From Lactobacillus delbrueckii (GTDB lineage: Bacteria; Bacillota; Bacilli; Lactobacillales; Lactobacillaceae): a stretch of 9,370 nucleotides of DNA. This document shows positions 1 through 5,189 of the stretch, one piece after another. The notes under the pieces were generated by a model. It was not told the origin of the DNA, did not search any database, and saw only the letters and a list, made by a program, of their open reading frames with translations. Where the stretch lies: NCBI GenBank assembly GCA_004556255.1, contig SFHY01000038.1, forward strand, positions 1 to 9,370. Direction: 5' to 3'. Each line of letters begins with the position of its first letter. Positions within the stretch are counted from its first letter, which is position 1. The position numbers and the translations under genes are program-made.

Positions 1-558
1 CGCCAGAGCAACCAGGTTGGCTAAAGAACCGATCACACTCTTAATGGCGTTGATGACAACAAAAGAAGAATCACTTAAAGCCGTCAAAAAGATCAAGGTC
101 AAAACACCAGATGCCGCGCCAAAATAGCCAGCATAGATCCCAGCCACGAACAAGCCGAAATAAGCACCGATTCTTCCAAGCTTGGTTGCCTGCTTTGTCT
201 GCTTTTGCCGGCCGCTGTATAAAAGAAGGGCAGCTGAAAAAAGGACGAAGAAAGGAACCAATTTCTGGAAGATTTTTCCCGGGAACTGGACTAAAAGCCA
301 GCCGCCAATGAAAGCCCCAGTCAGCTGGAAAAAGGCATAGCGCCAAAGCTCCCCCCAGTGCCCCCGCATCTCTTTTAAGCAGGAGGACAAGGAGCCAAAG
401 CCCGTGGTCACCAAAGCTGCCGTGTTGGTCATATTGGCCGCGACTGGGCTGAGGCCGAAGAGAAGGAGGCCCGGGTAAGAAACAAGGGAGGCCATGCTGG
501 CCACGGCCGCCACAATCCCAGCCAGAACGCCTAAGATAATGAGGTAAATGAACTGCAT
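1..558 (-). CDS. TauE/SafE-family membrane exporter (N-terminal part, cut by window edge)
   Basis: An open frame of 186 codons reads from the ATG at 558-556 to the first base of the window without a stop, so the C-terminal part lies outside. The protein starts MQFIYLIILGVLAGIVAAV and is strongly hydrophobic, with about five membrane-spanning stretches. A glycine-rich GIYAGYFGAASGVL segment lies near residues 139-152, and a TNTAALV segment follows the first helices. Both are typical of the TauE/SafE (DUF81) family, whose members usually have about 250 residues and 7-8 helices and are thought to export sulfite or organosulfur anions; the substrate here cannot be read. The ribosome site is weak (AAAGAG, about 6 bases before the ATG). 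A longer minus-strand frame at 71-622 is a different reading frame with no membrane pattern and is rejected. Family call is firm, substrate unknown. Confidence 0.87.
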   Translation of the reverse strand, partial: MQFIYLIILGVLAGIVAAVASMASLVSYPGLLLFGLSPVAANMTNTAALVTTGFGSLSSCLKEMRGHWGELWRYAFFQLTGAFIGGWLLVQFPGKIFQKLVPFFVLFSAALLLYSGRQKQTKQATKLGRIGAYFGLFVAGIYAGYFGAASGVLTLIFLTALSDSSFVVINAIKSVIGSLANLVALA

Positions 559-620
559 TGTTTGCTCTTTTCTGTTTTTTCGCTGATTTGCTTATTTTTC
601 CAAAGGAAAAAGCCGTATCC

Positions 621-650
621 ATTTTATCTGATTGGGGCGGAGGATTGCAA
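621..650 (-). promoter_or_regulatory. Putative sigma-70 promoter of the TauE/SafE gene
   Basis: On the minus strand, TTGCAA (650-645) and TAAAAT (626-621) are separated by 18 bases, about 60 bases upstream of the exporter start. Both hexamers match consensus at 4-5 of 6 positions. Seen by eye only. Confidence 0.45.
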
Positions 651-674
651 ATTGCTTAAATCAGCCCGCTTTCA

Positions 675-703
675 GCGACAAGTGGGACGCAATTTTGTAC
701 AAT
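675..703 (+). promoter_or_regulatory. Putative sigma-70 promoter of the 777-4578 gene block
   Basis: GCGACA (675-680) and TACAAT (698-703) are separated by exactly 17 bases. The start of transcription would be near 710, leaving a leader of about 67 bases before the DJ-1 gene. The -10 box is good and the -35 box matches 4 of 6. It lies back-to-back with the minus-strand promoter at 621-650. Confidence 0.5.
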
Positions 704-776
704 AGAAGGTAGCAAATCATTAACAAAAAATTAAAAGCACGAGCAAGTAATTTTTAGAAAAAAGGAGAACAAATCT

Positions 777-1358
777 ATGCCAACTGCAGCAATTGTTTTT
801 TCAAACGGATGTGAAGAAATCGAAGGCTTGAGCCAGGTCGACGTCCTGCGCCGGCTGGGCATCCCTTGCGATATGGTGGCGCTGGACAACTTGACCATCA
901 CTGGCGGACACGACATCCGCTTTACCTGCGACAAGTTAGTGGACGAATCCCTGCTTGACTACGACTTGGTCGCTTTCCCGGGCGGGGCCCCGAACGCCAA
1001 GCACTTAAGAGCAAGCGAGAAGCTGGCTGATCTCATGAAGCAGCGCTTCTCCGCCGGCAAGTGGAACGCCGCCATGTGCGCCTCCCCGATCGCCTTGTCT
1101 AAGTACGGCTTTTTAAAAGAAGCCAAGTGGACCAGCCACCCGGACTTTAAAGAACAAGTTGCCAGTGAAAACCCGGCCAGCACCTACGTCGACACCCCCG
1201 CGGTCATCGATGAAGACCACAAGCTGGTCACCAGCCGGGGGCCGGCAACTTCCTGGGCCTTTGCCTATGCCCTGGCGCAAGTTTTAGGCGTGGACACCAG
1301 CCAGCTGGAAGACGCCATGCAGTACAGCTACTTAAGAGACCACATCAACGAGGCTTAA
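777..1358 (+). CDS. DJ-1/PfpI superfamily protein (possible protein/nucleotide repair or glyoxalase-like enzyme)
   Basis: The 193-residue product is one DJ-1/ThiJ/PfpI domain of normal length. Residues 11-17 (GCEEIEG) match the conserved acidic strand-loop that supplies the Glu near the nucleophile (E14 or E16). C101 in AAMCASP sits at the nucleophile elbow. TSHP (119-122) and TSRGPATSWAFA (152-163) correspond to the TSHP and TSRGPGTS segments of human DJ-1, around its His126. The family includes chaperones, glyoxalase III-like enzymes, putative deglycases and amidases, so the reaction here is open. The start is supported by AAAGGAG at 761-767, nine bases before the ATG. It is the first gene of a tight block; the GNAT gene begins one base after its stop. 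Family confident, function not assigned. Confidence 0.9.
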   Translation: MPTAAIVFSNGCEEIEGLSQVDVLRRLGIPCDMVALDNLTITGGHDIRFTCDKLVDESLLDYDLVAFPGGAPNAKHLRASEKLADLMKQRFSAGKWNAAMCASPIALSKYGFLKEAKWTSHPDFKEQVASENPASTYVDTPAVIDEDHKLVTSRGPATSWAFAYALAQVLGVDTSQLEDAMQYSYLRDHINEA

Positions 1359-1359
1359 G

Positions 1360-1890
1360 ATGACTGAAGAAACCTTAGTCAGAAAGGCAGAAAGCCGGGA
1401 CCTAGAGGACATTGTCGCCATCATCAAAGACGCCAAGGCCCTTTTGAAGGCGCAAAACTCCAGCCAGTGGCAGGAAGGCTACCCTAACCGGGCCAGCATT
1501 GAAGAAGACCTGGACAACCGCCAGGGCTGGGTTTTACTTAAAGATGGGCAAGTCGCCGCATATATGGCCGCGACCAACTTTGACCCCAACTATGAAGTCC
1601 CGATTTGGGCGGGAAGTGGTCGCTATTGGGCTTTGCACCGCTTCGCCATTAAGAAGGATTTCCGCGGACAAGGGCTCAGCCAGCTTTTGCTGAAAAGAGT
1701 AATTACTTTTGGCCAAGAAAACGGAATCAAGAGCTTCCGCCTGGATACGGGCAAGCAGAACCAGGCCGTCCAGCACCTGGCTGACAAATTGGGCTTTGTC
1801 TACCGGGGCATCATTACGGTGACCAGCGACTCGGTCGACCCAGAGCGGCGGGCCTATGAACTGCTTTTTGACAAGCAGGAAAAAATATAA
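1360..1890 (+). CDS. GNAT-family N-acetyltransferase
   Basis: The 176-residue protein has the GNAT fold signature. A beta-strand LHRFAIKKDF (about 92-101) is followed by the acetyl-CoA pyrophosphate loop RGQGLS (102-107) and a helix. Further on come FRLDT (126-130), an NQAVQHLADKLGF motif (134-146) and YRG, the usual motif B and C-terminal strand. Such enzymes move an acetyl group from acetyl-CoA to an amine on a small molecule or protein; nothing here identifies the acceptor. The start codon is one base after the stop of the DJ-1 gene, and its ribosome site (GAGG) lies inside that gene's last codons, so the two are very probably co-transcribed and translationally coupled. The 49-base gap to the next gene is A-rich, with no terminator. 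Confidence 0.9.
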   Translation: MTEETLVRKAESRDLEDIVAIIKDAKALLKAQNSSQWQEGYPNRASIEEDLDNRQGWVLLKDGQVAAYMAATNFDPNYEVPIWAGSGRYWALHRFAIKKDFRGQGLSQLLLKRVITFGQENGIKSFRLDTGKQNQAVQHLADKLGFVYRGIITVTSDSVDPERRAYELLFDKQEKI

Positions 1891-1939
1891 AGAGAAAACA
1901 GAAAAATAAAGAAACAGGAAAAGCAACAAGGAGGAAAAA

Positions 1940-2998
1940 ATGGCTGAACAATTGGCAATTGCCGACCTGCAGGTCGACATCAAGCAGATTCCCTTAAAGC
2001 AGCCCTTCGTCACGGCCCTGCACCGGGTTGACGCCGTGAGCGCCGTCCGGGTGACGGTCCGCCTGGCTAACGGGGTAACGGGTGTCGGTACCTGCACCCC
2101 TAATGAAAAAGTGACCGGGGACAGCTTATCCAGCGCCCGGGCCGTTATTGAAGAAACGATCAAGCCTCTCGTCTTGGGCAAGAACCTGACCGATTGGAAG
2201 GAACTTTTGCACACGGTCAAGACTTCCATCGTCCACAATGCCCCGGCCAAGGCCGCGGTCGAAATCGCCCTCTACAATACCCGGGCCAACCTTTTTGGCC
2301 TCACCCTCTCCCAGCTTTTAGGCGGCAAGGGGGGCAGCGTGGAGACCGACTACACCATCAGCATTGGCAAGGCTGAGCAGATGATCGCTGACGCCCAGAA
2401 GATGGTCGACCAGGGCTTCAAGACCCTTAAACTGAAATTGGGGGCTGGCCATTTAAAGCGGGACATCAAGCTGGTCGAAGAACTGGCCTACGCGGCTGGT
2501 CCTATGGTTCACCTGCGCTTGGACATGAACCAGGCCTGGGATGTCCGGCAAACCATGCAGGCGGCTGAATACTGGCACAAGCAGGGCCTTTTGATCGACT
2601 TTATCGAGCAGCCGGTCCCGGCCTGGGACCTGGACTCCATGGCTTACTTGACCCGCCACTCCCCTTACCCGATCATGGCGGATGAATCCGTGGAAAGCTA
2701 CGAGGATGCCCAAAGAGTTTTGTCAAAAAATGCCTGCGACTACATCAACATCAAGCTGATGAAGACGGGCGGCTTGTCTGAAGCCCAGAAGATCAATGAC
2801 TTAGCCGAAAGCCGGGGGGTGCCAACCATGGTCGGCAGCATGATTGAGTCAATTGAATCTTTGGCGGCAGCCTGCGCCTTCTACCGGGCCAACCCGAATA
2901 CGATTTTTGCCGACCTGGACGCCATCTTCATGGTTGACCAGGACCCGGATTTGAATAGTTACGCCGAATGCGTCGGCGATAATATCGTGGTGAGATAA
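1940..2998 (+). CDS. Enolase-superfamily dipeptide epimerase (L-Ala-D/L-Glu type)
   Basis: The 352-residue protein has the capping domain followed by the enolase-superfamily barrel. Visible active-site residues are K164-L-K166 (the KxK base), metal ligands D195 (LDMNQ), E223 (FIEQP) and D248 (ADES), and the opposite base K272 in IKLMKTGG. Near the end, ADLDAIF (324-330) supplies the D325-x-D327 pair that in L-Ala-D/L-Glu epimerases binds the dipeptide amino group. This separates it from muconate cycloisomerase, the name often attached to such genes. It would convert L-Ala-D-Glu from murein breakdown to L-Ala-L-Glu, a substrate for ordinary dipeptidases. No signal peptide is seen, so it acts in the cytoplasm. 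A strong AAGGAGG at 1928-1934, five bases before the ATG, fixes the start. Exact dipeptide preference is inferred; related epimerases with other specificities exist. Confidence 0.88.
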   Translation: MAEQLAIADLQVDIKQIPLKQPFVTALHRVDAVSAVRVTVRLANGVTGVGTCTPNEKVTGDSLSSARAVIEETIKPLVLGKNLTDWKELLHTVKTSIVHNAPAKAAVEIALYNTRANLFGLTLSQLLGGKGGSVETDYTISIGKAEQMIADAQKMVDQGFKTLKLKLGAGHLKRDIKLVEELAYAAGPMVHLRLDMNQAWDVRQTMQAAEYWHKQGLLIDFIEQPVPAWDLDSMAYLTRHSPYPIMADESVESYEDAQRVLSKNACDYINIKLMKTGGLSEAQKINDLAESRGVPTMVGSMIESIESLAAACAFYRANPNTIFADLDAIFMVDQDPDLNSYAECVGDNIVVR

Positions 2999-2999
2999 A

Positions 3000-3740
3000 A
3001 TGCTGGATTTTAAAAAGATTACGGACATCCTGGCTCCCCTGCCAGGCAAAACCGCCCTTTTGATCAAAGACAAGACCGGTGTCCTCTACGCCAGCCCCTT
3101 AGCCGGGGAAGAATTCAAGTCGGCCAGCCTGATCAAGCTGGCCGTGGCCTGCTACTACCAGGCCCACCCGCAGGACTTGAGCCAGATGGTCCATGTCCCG
3201 GAAGACAAGATCGTTGAAGGCGGGATGCTCTGCCACCTGGCCCAAAGGGACTGGATGCTGCGGGACATTCTGGACTTGATGCTGTCGGACTCGGACAACA
3301 CGGCCACCAACTTTTTGATTGACTTCATTGGCTTTGACAAGATGGCCGCCTGGTTTGAAGAAAACTTTTCCCATCTGCACCTGGGCCGGTACTTGATGGA
3401 AGTGACTGACCGGGAAAACTACATTTCCGCGGAAACTGCCCTGGAGCTTTTAGAGCGGCTCTTAGCTGACCCGTCTCCTTTTGGCCAGATCTGCCAGAAG
3501 GCCCTCTTTTACCAGGAGTCCGTTAACAAGCTCCTCCAGGACCTGCCCGAGGGCTGCTCTTACAGCAAGACCGGGGAATTGGAAGACACAGAGCATGACG
3601 CGGCCCGGATTTTTGCCGGGGACCGTTACTATAACATCTGCTTCATGAGCCATTACACGGGCCTGGAAGAACGCGAGCAGATCCTTTTGGCCCAGAACGC
3701 GGTCGGGAAACTGGCCTACCAGGACTTGACCGGGAAATAA
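3000..3740 (+). CDS. Class A beta-lactamase-fold serine hydrolase, no signal peptide
   Basis: The 246-residue protein carries the penicillin-interacting serine-hydrolase triad in order: S43-L-I-K46 (SxxK), S98-D99-N100 (SDN) and K190-T191-G192 (KTG). NYISAETALELL (about 140-151) follows the region of the omega loop, but I do not see the ExxLN arrangement that supplies the deacylating Glu of true class A beta-lactamases. The N-terminus starts directly with the fold (MLDFKKITDILAPLPGK), with no signal peptide or membrane anchor, so the protein is predicted to be cytoplasmic. That is unusual for a beta-lactam or murein-active enzyme. The ATG begins one base after the stop of the epimerase gene, so the two are co-transcribed and may share a pathway such as turnover of internalised murein peptides (inference). 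I would not call it an antibiotic-resistance gene. Confidence 0.85.
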   Translation: MLDFKKITDILAPLPGKTALLIKDKTGVLYASPLAGEEFKSASLIKLAVACYYQAHPQDLSQMVHVPEDKIVEGGMLCHLAQRDWMLRDILDLMLSDSDNTATNFLIDFIGFDKMAAWFEENFSHLHLGRYLMEVTDRENYISAETALELLERLLADPSPFGQICQKALFYQESVNKLLQDLPEGCSYSKTGELEDTEHDAARIFAGDRYYNICFMSHYTGLEEREQILLAQNAVGKLAYQDLTGK

Positions 3741-3768
3741 GCTATATTCTTTTGGGACGGCTAGCCAT

Positions 3769-3790
3769 TTTTATCATTACTGTGATAAAA
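3769..3790. promoter_or_regulatory. Perfect inverted repeat upstream of the RpiR gene, candidate operator
   Basis: TTTTATCA (3769-3776) and TGATAAAA (3783-3790) form a perfect 8-bp inverted repeat around a 6-base spacer. A further TTTATCA half-site lies at 3801-3807. The right arm lies inside a possible extended -10 box (TG at 3781-3782, then TGATAAAAT). The site is 33 bases before the regulator start, as expected for autoregulation. No U-tract follows, so it is not a terminator. Confidence 0.5.
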
Positions 3791-3822
3791 TTAAAGCAAA
3801 TTTATCAAGAGTAGGGATATAA

Positions 3823-4578
3823 ATGGACATTACCAATTTTTTCACGGTTGAGACTTCTGAGCTCTCCAAATCTGACCGGAAAATCATGAAGAGAATGACC
3901 TCCGACTTGACCAATGTTGAGTCGCTGACCATCAACCACCTGGCTGAAGAAGCGGGAACTTCCCTGGCTTCCGTTCAGCGCTTCTGCCAGAAGATGGGCT
4001 ATTCCGGCTTTAAGGAATTCAAGTTCCAGCTGCTGACCTACATCAAGAAGCAGGAGAGCCAGGAAGCGGCGGTTTCAAGCAGTGAATACCTGAACGACTA
4101 CCATGATGCCATCAACCGGGTCTGGATGAGCAATGAAAAGGACGCAGAAGAATTGGCGGAAGTCCTGGCGACCAGCTCGACCAACTTTATTTTCGGTATC
4201 TACTATTCTGAACTGCCGGCCAGGCTGCTCAGCATGGGGATGCGGGATTTAGGCAAGTCGACCTACTTTGGGGACAACCTGGCAGCTGGCGAGCACCTCT
4301 TCCCGCTAAGCGATGAGAATTCCACGGCAGTCTTTTATTCTGTTTCAGGGATCTCCAAACTTTTTGGCTCATCGCCCTTGCCCAAGTCGATTTCCCACTT
4401 CAAGCACAGCTACCTGGTCACCATGAACCCGGACACGCCTTTGAAGAAGTACTTTAAGAAGGTCATCGTCCTGCCGGGCAAGAACCTGGCCCAAGGCCTG
4501 CCGGTCGACCCCCAGTCGATCCCGGTGGTCTTTACTGAAAGAGTGATTGATATCGCGGCAACTAAATACCGCCGCTAA
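3823..4578 (+). CDS. RpiR/MurR-family transcriptional regulator with a diverged SIS domain
   Basis: The 251-residue protein begins with the RpiR-type winged helix-turn-helix. Residues 35-70 (LTINHLAEEAGTSLASVQRF, then CQKMGYSGFKEFK) match the family's recognition region closely. Residues about 105-220 have the layout of a SIS sugar-phosphate-binding domain. Its loops are atypical: FGIYYSE (124-130) stands where a GxGxS-like loop is usual, and FYSVSG (171-176) replaces the ISxSG loop. At 251 residues it is somewhat shorter than the usual 270-290. RpiR proteins commonly respond to phosphosugars, including N-acetylmuramate 6-phosphate in MurR; the effector here is unknown and may not be a classical one. 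AGGG at 3813-3816, six bases before the ATG, supports the start. An inverted repeat lies just upstream and a terminator follows the stop. Confidence 0.85.
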   Translation: MDITNFFTVETSELSKSDRKIMKRMTSDLTNVESLTINHLAEEAGTSLASVQRFCQKMGYSGFKEFKFQLLTYIKKQESQEAAVSSSEYLNDYHDAINRVWMSNEKDAEELAEVLATSSTNFIFGIYYSELPARLLSMGMRDLGKSTYFGDNLAAGEHLFPLSDENSTAVFYSVSGISKLFGSSPLPKSISHFKHSYLVTMNPDTPLKKYFKKVIVLPGKNLAQGLPVDPQSIPVVFTERVIDIAATKYRR

Positions 4579-4601
4579 AGCTGCCGGAAGGTAGCTTTTT
4601 T
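4577..4601 (+). terminator. Rho-independent terminator after the RpiR gene
   Basis: AAAGCTGCC pairs with GGTAGCTTT (one G-U) around a GGAA tetraloop, followed by a run of T. The stem overlaps the stop codon of the regulator. It closes the 777-4578 block. Confidence 0.8.
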
Positions 4602-4671
4602 GCTTGGGCTGGAGGCGGCAGTTGGGGACTTTGCGGGGAACATTTTTTCAAAAATGACTAACTACATCGCA

Positions 4672-4755
4672 AATCAGCCCCTAAAAGTACCTAACTACTG
4701 ACATTTTTATCAAAATGATCCCCTAAAGGTACCTAACTGATGCAAAAATCGTTTG
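4672..4755 (+). repeat. Two diverged 42-bp units at the left end of the array
   Basis: Units 4672-4713 and 4714-4755 align at exactly 42 bp: CCCCTAAAAGTACCTAACT in the first and CCCCTAAAGGTACCTAACT in the second. The first begins AATCAGCCCC, the same ten bases that begin the main repeat at 4827, followed after 7 bases by ACC as in the main unit. This suggests they are older members of the same family. Confidence 0.65.
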
Positions 4756-4818
4756 GTTCAGTAATAAACGAGGATCGTTTTTCGAAAAAATCGTTTGGTT
4801 TAGTAATAAACGGGGATC
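4744..4818 (-). repeat. Pair of 42-bp units in inverted orientation
   Basis: AAAAATCGTTTGG followed by TTCAGTAATAAACGAGGATC (4744-4776) recurs 42 bp later at 4785-4818 with few changes. Read on the minus strand the second copy contains CCCCGTTTATTACT, then CCAAACGATT. This aligns with CCCCGTTTTTACCGCAGCCAAAG of the main repeat with small gaps, so these two units appear to be inverted members of the same family. AAACGGGG (4808-4815) and CCCCGTTT (4833-4840) form an 8-bp inverted repeat where the orientation switches. Confidence 0.6.
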
Positions 4819-4826
4819 TAAACAAT

Positions 4827-5067
4827 AATCAGCCCCGTTTTTACCGCAGCCAAAGCCAAATCAACAATAATCAGCCCCGTTTTTACCGTAGCCATGGCCA
4901 AATCAACAATAATCAGCCCCATTTTTACCGCAGCCAAAGCCAAATCAACAATAATCAGCCCCGTTTTTACCGCTGCCAAAGCCAAATCAATAATAAATCA
5001 GCCCCGTTTTTACCGCAGCCAAAGCCAAATCAACAAAAATCAGCCCCGTTTTTTCCACAGCCAAAGT
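4827..5067 (+). repeat. Tandem array of six 42-bp direct repeats
   Basis: Units start at 4827, 4869, 4911, 4953, 4996 and 5038 with AATCAGCCCC (R3 continues with A, the others with G), then TTTTTACCGCAGCCAAAG and CCAAATCAACAAT. Units 1-4 are exactly 42 bp with 1-3 differences each; one extra A separates units 4 and 5; unit 6 decays after about 30 bp. There are no unique spacers, so this is not a CRISPR array. 42 bp is about four turns of B-DNA, so the T-tract of each unit falls on the same face of the helix. A frame from 4740 to 5123 runs through it with a 14-residue period, but it is probably not coding. Confidence 0.9.
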
Positions 5068-5081
5068 CCATGCCTAATTGT

Positions 5082-5110
5082 TTGCCAGGGCTGGCGAAGA
5101 TTGTTAGAAT
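5082..5110 (+). promoter_or_regulatory. Sigma-70 promoter of pepV
   Basis: TTGCCA (5082-5087) and TAGAAT (5105-5110) each match consensus at 5 of 6 positions and are separated by 17 bases. The -35 box lies about 15 bp after the last repeat unit. The transcript would start near 5117, giving a leader of about 73 bases. Confidence 0.7.
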
Positions 5111-5123
5111 TTCATTTAGGTAG

Positions 5124-5144
5124 TTAGTTACTTTTTGTAACTAA
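5124..5144 (+). promoter_or_regulatory. Perfect hairpin in the pepV leader
   Basis: TTAGTTAC (5124-5131) and GTAACTAA (5137-5144) form a perfect 8-bp inverted repeat around TTTTT. It would lie about 7 bases after the predicted transcription start. It could be a 5'-end stabilising hairpin or a DNA operator just downstream of the promoter; it lacks a following U-tract, so it is not a terminator. Confidence 0.5.
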
Positions 5145-5189
5145 TTTCAAAAAACAGCAGGCAGAAAAAATAAACATTAGGAGAAAAAG

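Larger units (their letters stand above)
4655..5130. repeat. Gene-free region enclosing a 42-bp repeat array, with possible short terminal inverted repeats
   Basis: Between the RpiR terminator and the pepV promoter I see no convincing gene. TGACTAACTAC at 4655-4665 is matched on the opposite strand at 5120-5130 (TAACTAACTAC, 10 of 11), so the repeat array may sit inside a small element of about 475 bp. CTAACTAC recurs at 4691-4698, and a CTAACT copy is at 4733. Small hairpins with CATTTT/AAAATG arms occur at 4641-4656 and 4702-4717. The short inverted repeats could be chance in AT-rich sequence; I see no transposase and no clear target-site duplication. Confidence 0.35.

Noticed and set aside
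71..622. Minus-strand frame of 183 codons overlapping the exporter
   Set aside because: It is a shifted frame of the TauE/SafE gene; the true frame, open to the window edge, gives a clear membrane protein.
664..677. cre-like sequence on the minus strand near the DJ-1 promoter
   Set aside because: It matches only 12 of 14 positions of the consensus, with mismatches in conserved positions; too weak to list.
1534..2250. Minus-strand frame of 238 codons across the GNAT/epimerase junction
   Set aside because: It is antisense to two well-supported genes and resembles no family I recognise; long antisense frames are common with GC-rich third positions.
3000..3740. Antibiotic-resistance beta-lactamase
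   Set aside because: There is no signal peptide and no ExxLN motif for deacylation, and the gene is coupled to a metabolic epimerase.
4827..5067. CRISPR array
   Set aside because: The units follow each other directly at 42 bp with no unique spacers, and no cas gene is in view.
4740..5123. 127-residue open frame with a 14-residue repeat running through the 42-bp array
   Set aside because: 42 is a multiple of three, so an open frame follows from the repeat itself. Differences between units are more often amino-acid changing than silent, one unit carries a one-base insertion that shifts the frame, the ribosome site (AAAGG, 10 bases away) is marginal, and the composition does not resemble the neighbouring genes.
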